NCBI GenBank assembly: GCA_036518955.1
Contig: DATDMG010000456.1
Coordinates: 1-19,628, forward strand
Origin: DATDMG01 sp036518955
Lineage (GTDB): Bacteria > Actinomycetota > Actinomycetes > Actinomycetales > Kineosporiaceae
Reading direction: 5' to 3'
Length of the DNA: 19,628 nt
Part shown: in pieces, positions 13,109 through 19,628 of the stretch
Layout: each line of letters begins with the position of its first letter
Numbering within the stretch: position 1 is the stretch's first letter
Translations under genes and position numbers: made by a program
Notes under the pieces: model-generated
Database searches by the model: none
The model's input: the letters and a program-made list of their open reading frames with translations, nothing else
What the model was told of the DNA's origin: nothing

Positions 13109-14146
13109 ATGACCCTCTTACGTCGGCGCCGTCGCCGCGCCGTCGACAGGGTGGCGGCGTCCGCCGCTCGGTTCTGGTCGTGGTGGGAAGGTGCCCGGGC
13201 GTCCGTGGCCACGGCGTTCGACGCCGGGGCGACAGGGCGGGTCCGCGAGCTGGTGGAGCCCCGGATCCGGAGGTACCACCGGGACCTGACCTGGCACGTC
13301 GGCCACGGCACGCAGGCGAGGCTCATGCTGGTCGTGTCGGGTGCGCGCCATCCCGCCCTCCGCGGTGCCGCCGAGCGGTGGCGGATGGCCGGGCCTGCCG
13401 ACGACACCGAGTGGGAGTACCACGCGGCCTTTCCCCCGGAACCGTCCGCGTTCGACGCCCGGGTACGCGTCGGCGACGCCGACCTCGACCCTGCCCAGGC
13501 CGTGGCGATGGTCACCGCGGACGACCGCCGCTACCGGATGGACCTGCTGCTCCACCACCCCCGGTTCGACGCGATCTCCGAGCTGGCCCGCGATCGGATC
13601 GCGAGGGCGCTGGTCGGGTGGGCGCTCGGCGAGGACGAGATCGACCGCTGGGTCGGCCAGGTCGCCGTGACCCAGACGCCACCGATCGATCCGGTGCCGG
13701 TCCGGACGCTGGCCAGCGTCACCGGCCAGCTCGCCGAACGCTGGGGAGGCGTCCGGTGGGCCACCCTGGAGGGCTCGTTCGACGACCTCCGGCTCATCGC
13801 CGAGGTCCGACACCCGTTGCACCGGGTCGACTATCCGCTGTTCGACGAGCACATCGCCGTCCGGCTGCCCTACTCGGACTCCGAGCCGGACGGCCTGCCC
13901 GACCAGCGCGCCCTCGCCGATCTGAAGGAGTTCGAGGAGGTGCTGCTCGGCCGGCTGCGGTCGGACGCCCTGCTGGTCGCGCATCAGACCGCGAGCGGGG
14001 AGCGCCTGCTCCACTTCTACGCCGACTCCGCGAGCCGTCGTGCCTACGCCATCCGCCGCCTGCTGCAGAAGTACCTGTGGCCGCTGGCGTCCGTCCATGC
14101 GGAGTACGACCCGGGCTGGCAGCGGATCGACCACCTCCGAGCCTGA
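13109..14146 (+). CDS. DUF695-like protein of unknown function
   Basis: This is a 345-aa protein from ATG 13109; no clear ribosome-binding site precedes it. A basic start (MTLLRRRRRRAVDRVAASAA) leads into a cytosolic-looking protein with no membrane segment. The N-terminal half includes DLTWHVGHGTQARLMLVVSG and EWEYHAAFPPEP. A middle part carries VRTLASVTGQLAERWGGVRW. The C-terminal half has HIAVRLPYSDSEPDGLPDQR, then a Leu/Glu-rich helix and HFYADSASRRAYAIRR. The last pattern (LPY, then GLPD, then a helix and a final strand near FYA) resembles DUF695, whose biochemical role is not known to me. It converges with the DUF445 gene 53 bp away. The assignment to DUF695 is by eye. Confidence 0.7.
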   Translation: MTLLRRRRRRAVDRVAASAARFWSWWEGARASVATAFDAGATGRVRELVEPRIRRYHRDLTWHVGHGTQARLMLVVSGARHPALRGAAERWRMAGPADDTEWEYHAAFPPEPSAFDARVRVGDADLDPAQAVAMVTADDRRYRMDLLLHHPRFDAISELARDRIARALVGWALGEDEIDRWVGQVAVTQTPPIDPVPVRTLASVTGQLAERWGGVRWATLEGSFDDLRLIAEVRHPLHRVDYPLFDEHIAVRLPYSDSEPDGLPDQRALADLKEFEEVLLGRLRSDALLVAHQTASGERLLHFYADSASRRAYAIRRLLQKYLWPLASVHAEYDPGWQRIDHLRA

Positions 14147-14149
14147 CGG

Positions 14150-14164
14150 CCGCCGAACCGGCGG
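14150..14164. terminator. Small hairpin between convergent genes
   Basis: CCGCCG-AAC-CGGCGG lies 4 bases after the stop of the DUF695-like gene. The stem is only 6 bp with no T-tract, so a terminator role is tentative. Confidence 0.3.
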
Positions 14165-14199
14165 GCAGCAGGCGCGCCCGGTCGGTGATCGATGCCGGA

Positions 14200-15504
14200 T
14201 CAGCCCGCCAGCAGGCTCGCGGCGTGGATGAGGACGCCGACCAGGCCACCCACGACCGTCCCGTTGATCCGGATGAACTGCAGGTCCTTGCCCACGTGCA
14301 GTTCGATCCGCCGGGAGGCGTCGGCGGCGTCCCAGCGCTCGACGGTCTCGGAGATCACCGTCGCCACCTCGTGGCTGTAGCTGGAGACGAGGTGCCCGGC
14401 AGCGTCGGCGAGGTACCCGTCGATGGTCTTCTGCAGGGCCGGGTCCGCGGCGAGCCGGCGGCCGAGCGCGATCAGCCCGTCCAGCACCCGCAGCCGCAGC
14501 TCGCTGGCGGGATCGTCGATGGCCTCCTCGAGCACCTTGCGCACGGTCACCCAGAGGGTCTGCACCGCCTGCCGGACGTCCGGGTGGTTGAGCACGCCGT
14601 CCCGGAACGCGTCGGCGCGCTGCATCGTCTGCCGGTCGAACTGCAGGTCCTTGGCGAGCTGCAGGAGCATGCCGTCGAGCGCATGCCGCATCCGGTGGTC
14701 CTGGTCCGCCCGGACGTCCGCGATCAGGTCGAGCACCTCGATGTACGCACGCCGGGCGATGCGCTGGTCGACCCAGTTCGGCGTCCACACCGGGGCCCGT
14801 TCGATCACCAGCCGCATCACCACGGCCTCGTTCTCCTGGAGCCACTCGTGGACGGCGGCGACGGCCACGTCGACGATCCTGCGGTGGGCCCCGTCGTCCA
14901 CGACACGGTGCAGCAGCCGGCCGGCCGGCGGGCCCCAGGGCCGGGCCAGGGCCCGCCGCAGCACGACGGTCTCCAGGACGGCGGCGACCTGCTCGTCCCG
15001 CAGCACGGTCATCGCGCCGCGGGCGAGGCTGGCCAGCTCCCCGGTGACCCGGACGGCGTGGGCCGGGTCGTCGAGCCAGACCCCGATCCGTCGCGCGATC
15101 TCGGCGTTCTGCACCCGGGCTCGCACCACCTCCTCGGCGAGGAAGTTGGTGGCGACGAACTCCTGCAGGTTGCGACCGAGAGCGTCCTTGCGGGTCGGGA
15201 TGATGGCGGTGTGCGGGATCGGCAGCCCGAGCGGGCGGCGGAAGAGCGCCGTGACGGCGAACCAGTCGGCGACCGCGCCGACCATCGAGGCCTCCGCCCC
15301 GGCGTTGACGAAGCCGAGGAACCCGGTCGTGTGCAGCGTCAGCCCGTAGACGGCGGCGGCGAACAGGAGCAGGCCCAGGGCGACGGCTTTCATCCGGCGC
15401 AGCTCGCGACGCCGCCGGGCGTCGCCGTCCGCACCGGCTGCGGTCAGGTGCGCCGGCAGGACCGGGCCGGCCACCCCCGTGGTCACCGGATTCGCAGCGC
15501 GCAT
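14200..15504 (-). CDS. DUF445 family membrane protein
   Basis: The 434-aa protein starts at ATG 15504, with GGGA 7 bases upstream; the open frame to 15654 is not supported. After a short basic segment (RRRRELRRMKA), residues about 38-62 form a membrane helix. The family hallmark follows: NAGAEASMVGAVADWFAVTA, FRRPLGLPIPHTAIIP and RKDALGRNLQEFVATNFL. The central 300 residues are helical and probably extend from the membrane. A second hydrophobic segment (INGTVVGGLVGVLIHAASLL) closes the protein. Family members of the YheB/YjiN kind are widespread membrane-associated proteins of unknown function. The gene follows the PQ-loop gene on the same strand after 104 bp but has its own terminator-separated start. 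It converges with the DUF695-like gene. Confidence 0.88.
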   Translation of the reverse strand: MRAANPVTTGVAGPVLPAHLTAAGADGDARRRRELRRMKAVALGLLLFAAAVYGLTLHTTGFLGFVNAGAEASMVGAVADWFAVTALFRRPLGLPIPHTAIIPTRKDALGRNLQEFVATNFLAEEVVRARVQNAEIARRIGVWLDDPAHAVRVTGELASLARGAMTVLRDEQVAAVLETVVLRRALARPWGPPAGRLLHRVVDDGAHRRIVDVAVAAVHEWLQENEAVVMRLVIERAPVWTPNWVDQRIARRAYIEVLDLIADVRADQDHRMRHALDGMLLQLAKDLQFDRQTMQRADAFRDGVLNHPDVRQAVQTLWVTVRKVLEEAIDDPASELRLRVLDGLIALGRRLAADPALQKTIDGYLADAAGHLVSSYSHEVATVISETVERWDAADASRRIELHVGKDLQFIRINGTVVGGLVGVLIHAASLLAG

Positions 15505-15526
15505 GCCCTCATCCCGTCCACCTCGC

Positions 15527-15550
15527 CACTGTCGCACCGACACTGTCGCA
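15527..15550. promoter_or_regulatory. Direct repeat upstream of the DUF445 gene
   Basis: CACTGTCGCA occurs at 15527-15536 and again at 15541-15550, a 14-bp period. A further inverted TGCGAC follows at about 15557. The repeat starts 22 bases upstream of the DUF445 start codon, a place suited to an operator. Confidence 0.4.
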
Positions 15551-15583
15551 TGCAGGTGCGACGGCCGCCCGGCACGGGTGGAT

Positions 15584-15605
15584 CCGCCGGCGGTGCCGCC
15601 GGCGG
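15584..15605 (-). terminator. Hairpin terminator after the PQ-loop gene
   Basis: CCGCCGGC and its complement flank a 6-nt loop that can itself extend the stem. The structure begins 3 bases past the stop codon of the minus-strand PQ-loop gene. There is no T-tract. Confidence 0.55.
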
Positions 15606-15608
15606 GAC

Positions 15609-16259
15609 TCAGGCCACGGGTTCGGGCTGCAGGTGGGGCCAGGCGTCCAGCCACCGGGCGACGGCCAGCCGGGCGAGGACGCCGATCGAACCTGCCAGGC
15701 AGGCCACGCCGTAGGCGGTCGCCGCCGGCTGCCGGTGCAGGTGGCCGTACCCGAGGTACAGCAGGCCCTCCCCGGCGTGCACGAGCCAGGTGCCGACCGC
15801 GATGCCGGAGACGTCACGGCTGCGCCAGGCGCTGGCCAGAGCGGGTGCGACCGTCCAGACGATCGAGGTTCCGATCACCAGGGGGACCATCGGCAACAGG
15901 CCGACGGCCTGGGCGACGACGGCTGCGACGAGGGTCGCCGTCCAGATCGCCGGGAGCCGCCACCGCCCCGGGGCGGCACGGTGACGGACGGCCAGACCGG
16001 CGGTCGCCACCGCTCCCGGAAGCCCGACGAGCGACGCGGCAAGGAGCCAGCGGTCCGCCGCCCAGACGGCGTACCCCGTCCAGGCGACGAAACTGATCGC
16101 CGTGTTGACGGCGCCCGCGGTGCTGACGCCGGCCGCGCTTCCGCGGCGCAGGCGTACCAGTTGCGGGAGGCTGTAGCCCGCGGCAACGAGGAGGGTGGCC
16201 GTTCCGAACGCGTTCGCCAGCGTCGGCGCGACCCCGGGGTGGATGGTCGTCCCGAGCAT
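15609..16259 (-). CDS. PQ-loop repeat (SemiSWEET-like) membrane protein
   Basis: This 216-aa, strongly hydrophobic protein starts at ATG 16259. About six to seven membrane helices are visible. The first PQ-loop unit is near residues 15-65: LLVAAGYSLPQLVRLRRGSA, then GVSTAGAVNTAISFVAWTGY. The second, near 120-175, is more degenerate: VIGTSIVWTVAPALASAWRS, then DVSGIAVGTWLVHAGEGLLY. Three-helix PQ-loop units form small carriers for sugars or amino acids in the MtN3/SWEET superfamily. Here the two units are fused in one chain. The substrate cannot be read from the sequence. It lies 133 bp after the SNF2 helicase gene on the same strand and has no strong ribosome-binding site. Confidence 0.8.
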   Translation of the reverse strand: MLGTTIHPGVAPTLANAFGTATLLVAAGYSLPQLVRLRRGSAAGVSTAGAVNTAISFVAWTGYAVWAADRWLLAASLVGLPGAVATAGLAVRHRAAPGRWRLPAIWTATLVAAVVAQAVGLLPMVPLVIGTSIVWTVAPALASAWRSRDVSGIAVGTWLVHAGEGLLYLGYGHLHRQPAATAYGVACLAGSIGVLARLAVARWLDAWPHLQPEPVA

Positions 16260-16392
16260 GATCTGGCCAGCATTTCAGCAGGTCAGAAGCGTTACCAGGA
16301 CCCTGAGCCCGTTTCGGCCGTTCGTCCGGCAGCCGACTCGGCCGGGTGTCACCGGGCCCCTCCCCAGCCCGGCGGACCCGCACCGGCCGACC

Positions 16393-19300
16393 TCAGGAGA
16401 GCAGCCCCCGGATGTCGTCGGCGGTGAGCGCGGCCGCGGCGAAGTCCTCCCCGCCGAGCACGCTGGCGGTGAGCTCGGCCTTGCGGGCCTTCAGCGCCAT
16501 GACCTTCTCCTCGATGGTGTCCTTCGCGACCATCCGGTACACCATCACGTTCCGAACCTGACCGATCCGGTGGGCCCGGTCGATCGCCTGGGCCTCGGTC
16601 GCCGGATTCCACCAGGGATCGAGCAGGACGACGTAGTCCGCCTCGGTCAGGGTGAGGCCGGTGCCGCCGGCCTTCAGGCTGATCAGGAACACCGGTGCCG
16701 TGCCGGTGCGGAAGTCGGAGATGACCTGCGGGCGGTTCGTGGTGGACCCGTCGAGGTAGCAGGTCTCGATGCCGGCCGCGTCGAGCCGGGCACGCGCCTT
16801 GCCCAGGAAGCGGGTGAACTGGCTGAACACCAGCACCCGGTGTCCCTCGGCGACGATGCCCTCCAGCTGCTCGACCAGCGCGTCGAGCTTCGTGGAGGGC
16901 ACGGCGTCGTGGGCGGGGTCGACGAGCGAGACGTCGAGGCTGGCCTGCCGGAGCAGGGTGAGCGACCGGAAGATCTCGAACCGGTGGCGGTTGACGTCAC
17001 CGAGCAGGCCGAGCACCTTCTGGCGTTCCCGCTGCAGGTACCGGGAGTAGATCGTGCGGTGGCGGGCGTTCAGTGCGAGCTCCATCACCTGTTCCTGCCG
17101 GTCGGGCAGGTCACGGGCCACCTGGTCCTTGGTGCGCCGCAGCAGCAGGGGGCGGATCCGACGGCGGAGCTGGGCGAGCCGCTCGCCGTCCTGGGAGCGC
17201 TCGATCGGAGTGCGGTAGTACTCGGTGAACCGGTCCGCCCGAGCGAACAGGCCCGGGGCGGTGATGGAGAGGAGGGACCACAGCTCCATCAGGTGGTTCT
17301 CCATCGGCGTCCCGGTGATCGCGAACTTGACGTCGGCCGGGAGGTCCCGGGCGCACCGGTAGCCCGCGGAGTGGTGGTTCTTGATGTTCTGGGCCTCGTC
17401 GAGCACCATGCCCGCCCAGGTGCGGGTGCGGTACTCCTCGAACTCGAGCCGGAAGAGCGTGTACGAGGTGACGACCAGATCGGCGCCCGCGACAGCGGCG
17501 GCGAGGTCGTGGCCTCGGCGGGCGGCCATCTGGGTGATCGTCGCCACCCGCAGATCCGGAGCGAAACGGGCAGCCTCGGTGGCCCAGTTCGCCACGACGC
17601 TGGTCGGCGCCACCACGAGGAACGGCGCGTCGGTCCGGCCCCGATCGCGCACGTGCACCATCAGCGCCAGCGCCTGCAGCGTCTTTCCCAGCCCCATGTC
17701 GTCCGCCAGGATCCCGCCGAGTCGCAGGTCGTAGAGGGTGGCGAGCCACGCGAAGCCGGCCACCTGGTACGGCCGGAGCGTCGCCGTCAGGCCCAGCGGC
17801 ACCTTGTGGCGCGGCAGGTCGACGGCGGTGGTGACCGCCTCGACGCACGCGCGCCAGGCCTCGACCCGCGGGCCCCCGACGATCTCTCCCAGGCGCTCGA
17901 CGTCGTCCCACAGCCCGGCGTGGTACCGGCTGAGCCGCACGGTGGCGGGCGGCGCGTCGAGCAGCTCCCGCGACTCGGTGATCATCCGCGCCAGCTCGGC
18001 GAACTCGGGCCGTTCGAGGCTGAACCAGACGCCGTTGTCCAGGAGCAGGTGCTTCTCCTCCCGCGCCAGCGCCACGAAGAGTCGCTGGAAGGGAACGTCG
18101 TGACCCTCCACCGTGACGGTCACGGACAGGTCGAACCAGTCCTGGGTGCCCGGCCCCGCCGCCTGATCGTCGGCGGCCGCGAACCGGATCACGGGAGCCT
18201 CGTCGGCCTGCCGGTAGGCGGCGGCCGCAACCGCTGTGTCGACCTCCACCTCGACGTCCGACCGCCCGCGCAGGGCCGGGACCGCGTCGGACAGGAAGCG
18301 GGCCGTGTCGATGCCGTCGAGCTCGGCCTCGGCGACCCGGCGCGCCGGGTCGGGCGAGACCTGCGGCAGCCCGGGCACCCTCGCGGCGAGCAGGGCCGAG
18401 ACCTCTTCGAGAGTGTGCGCCTCCGCGGCCGGATCGCGGCCGGACGGCACCACGCCGGACGGGAGTGCCAGCGGTTCGGCGCGCCGGACCGTGCCGACCG
18501 TGTAGTGCCAGGCCCAGACGATCCTCAGGCGGTGACCGCCCGGCCGTGCCAGCGTCAGGTGCAGGACCGGTGGCCGGGGGGCCGGAAGCTCGACGGAACC
18601 GTCGCCGCACACCACCTCGACGTGCTGGAGCAGCTGCCCGACGTACTCGTCGAGGAACCGGGCCTCGTCGGAGGCGGGGATGCGCAGCGGACCGCTCGCC
18701 CCCAGGCGCGCCAGCATCGGGTGCGGCGGTACCGCCAGCCGGGCCAGGTCGAGCCCACTCCCCGAGCCACCGGCCGCCCACAGCACGCCGTGCGGTGGGT
18801 CTCCGAGCACCTGGTGCGAGGGCGGCACGCGCAGCGTCGGGAGGTCGAGCACCGGGCGGACGACGAGGTCGCCCCCGTCGTGCCCGACGTCCACCCGAGG
18901 GGTCGCGGCCTCGGCGTGCACCCGGACCGGCTCGGCGGCACGGCCCGCCATCACCAGGGGGAGGCCGGCCTCCTGCGCCTCGAGCAGGAGGTCCCACACC
19001 CGGCGGCTGGCGATGGTGCCGAGGGTGACCACCCTCTCGTAGTACTGGTGCGCGCTCCCGGCCAGGGCGGCCAGCTCGCGCAGCAGGTCGACCTGGCGCG
19101 CCGGGACGTGCCGCAGGTGGTACTCGGGATACTGCAGGGAGGCCCAGGAAACCCCGGACCGGACCCACGCCCCGCTCCGGCCGGGCACGACCGGGCGGAC
19201 GCCGACCACGCCGAACGGCTCGCCGGTGAGCTCGAACTGCAGGGCGATCACGGGGGTGCTCGGCTCGGCCACCGCACGCTGCGACCCTGAGTGCCGCCGG

Positions 19301-19628
19301 GGACCGGCCTGCGGCGACGTGAGCGCTGCTGTCAAGGCTTGCTCCCACGACGACCGCGGCCGCTCCACGACGACGGGGCGTGAAGCCGGACGGCGGTCGG
19401 CGGCGTTCTTGTCGGCGGCGTTCTGGTCGGCGGCGTTCTGGTCGGCGGCGTCGCCGGCCGCAGGGGGGCCGCCCGCCGGGGTGCCGCCCGCCGGGGTGCC
19501 GGCGAGGAGCAGCGCGACGGCGTGGGCGCAGGGCACGGCGCGCCCGCACTCGCACCACCCGTCGATCCCGACGAGGCGGCCGTCGGCCCCCTGCCGGACG
19601 TTGACGGCGACCTGGAACGAGCCGTCGT
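16393..19628 (-). CDS. SWIM zinc-finger SNF2/SWI2-type helicase (5' end outside window)
   Basis: The frame remains open to the right edge, so the N terminus is missing; at least 1077 codons are present. Next to the edge is a SWIM zinc finger, CECG-x4-CAH (19519-19554), preceded by FQVAVNVRQG. A low-complexity linker (AADQN repeats) leads to an SNF2-associated region. The ATPase core has motif I DDMGLGKTLQALAL (about 17700), motif Ia LVVAPTSVVANWATEAARF, motif II LDEAQNIKN (DEAQ, about 17400), motif III ITGTPMENHLMELWSLLSI, and, after the second RecA-like lobe, motif V KAGGTGLTLTEAD and motif VI QAIDRAHRIGQ (about 16570). Such proteins are ATP-driven DNA translocases that remodel protein-DNA complexes. 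Bacterial SWIM-SNF2 proteins of this layout are common in actinobacteria, and their exact role is unsettled. Transcription may run into the PQ-loop gene. Confidence 0.94.
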   Translation of the reverse strand, partial: DGSFQVAVNVRQGADGRLVGIDGWCECGRAVPCAHAVALLLAGTPAGGTPAGGPPAAGDAADQNAADQNAADKNAADRRPASRPVVVERPRSSWEQALTAALTSPQAGPRRHSGSQRAVAEPSTPVIALQFELTGEPFGVVGVRPVVPGRSGAWVRSGVSWASLQYPEYHLRHVPARQVDLLRELAALAGSAHQYYERVVTLGTIASRRVWDLLLEAQEAGLPLVMAGRAAEPVRVHAEAATPRVDVGHDGGDLVVRPVLDLPTLRVPPSHQVLGDPPHGVLWAAGGSGSGLDLARLAVPPHPMLARLGASGPLRIPASDEARFLDEYVGQLLQHVEVVCGDGSVELPAPRPPVLHLTLARPGGHRLRIVWAWHYTVGTVRRAEPLALPSGVVPSGRDPAAEAHTLEEVSALLAARVPGLPQVSPDPARRVAEAELDGIDTARFLSDAVPALRGRSDVEVEVDTAVAAAAYRQADEAPVIRFAAADDQAAGPGTQDWFDLSVTVTVEGHDVPFQRLFVALAREEKHLLLDNGVWFSLERPEFAELARMITESRELLDAPPATVRLSRYHAGLWDDVERLGEIVGGPRVEAWRACVEAVTTAVDLPRHKVPLGLTATLRPYQVAGFAWLATLYDLRLGGILADDMGLGKTLQALALMVHVRDRGRTDAPFLVVAPTSVVANWATEAARFAPDLRVATITQMAARRGHDLAAAVAGADLVVTSYTLFRLEFEEYRTRTWAGMVLDEAQNIKNHHSAGYRCARDLPADVKFAITGTPMENHLMELWSLLSITAPGLFARADRFTEYYRTPIERSQDGERLAQLRRRIRPLLLRRTKDQVARDLPDRQEQVMELALNARHRTIYSRYLQRERQKVLGLLGDVNRHRFEIFRSLTLLRQASLDVSLVDPAHDAVPSTKLDALVEQLEGIVAEGHRVLVFSQFTRFLGKARARLDAAGIETCYLDGSTTNRPQVISDFRTGTAPVFLISLKAGGTGLTLTEADYVVLLDPWWNPATEAQAIDRAHRIGQVRNVMVYRMVAKDTIEEKVMALKARKAELTASVLGGEDFAAAALTADDIRGLLS
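19396..19450. repeat. 15-bp in-frame tandem repeats in the helicase gene
   Basis: GTCGGCGGCGTTCT(T/G) occurs three times and a fourth partial copy follows. They encode AAD(Q/K)N pentapeptides on the minus strand. A second pair of 15-bp copies (GCCGCCCGCCGGGGT) is at 19468-19497 and encodes PAGGT. Both lie in the linker between the SWIM finger and the SNF2 region. Confidence 0.85.

Noticed and set aside
16195..19290. 1031-aa plus-strand frame antisense to the SNF2 helicase
   Set aside because: The minus strand has every SNF2 motif in order. The plus frame is His/Gly/Glu-rich and has no recognisable domain.

Overview
The window is about 70% GC, with GTG starts, C/G-ending codons and genes typical of a filamentous or soil actinomycete: a GTP-type PEP carboxykinase, an LCP cell-wall ligase, a SigB/SigF-type sigma factor, DUF445 and a SWIM-SNF2 protein. 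I read it as Actinomycetota chromosome (Frankiales, Pseudonocardiales or Cryptosporangiales-like). The genus cannot be read from the sequence.

Layout. Positions 1-1077 are the 3' part of pckG. It faces a minus-strand exported protein of unknown function (1228-2316) whose stop codon lies inside a 24-bp tandem duplication. A tRNA-Ser(GCU) gene (minus) lies back to back with an LCP-family gene (2792-4735), and a structured segment ending in a plus-strand intrinsic terminator sits between them. A repeat-rich spacer follows, and then the most unusual part of the window.

The cassette at 5109-8514 is entirely on the minus strand. In transcription order it encodes three small peptides of 70, 68 and 71 aa, a Sec-exported protein with two copies of an N-x(n)-C-x2-C-x7-Q module, and an M50/site-2-type membrane metalloprotease with an N-terminal PqqD-like (RRE-like) domain. 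The peptides share a conserved N-terminal leader of about 25 residues (consensus MSxELxxxELxAExAxLLPAREAL), have divergent Ala/Asn/Gly-rich C-terminal parts, and all end in His. This looks like a RiPP-like or processed secreted-peptide system: the fused recognition domain would bind the leader, and the protease or another factor would process the peptide. No classical RiPP-tailoring enzyme (radical SAM, LanM, YcaO) or transporter is in the window. Upstream lies a 520-bp non-coding region with a 19-bp-period array of GGACC-N4-GGTCC dyads, then a divergent, probably leaderless tetR-family gene and a 53-aa ORF. The TetR protein and the dyads are the natural candidate switch for the region.

The right half is ordinary chromosome: a membrane GAF/degenerate-GGDEF protein divergent from a SigB-like sigma factor, a GNAT acetyltransferase whose 3' end overlaps the sigma gene, a DUF695-like protein, a DUF445 membrane protein, a PQ-loop (SemiSWEET-like) membrane protein, and a large SNF2 helicase with an N-terminal SWIM zinc finger that runs off the right edge.
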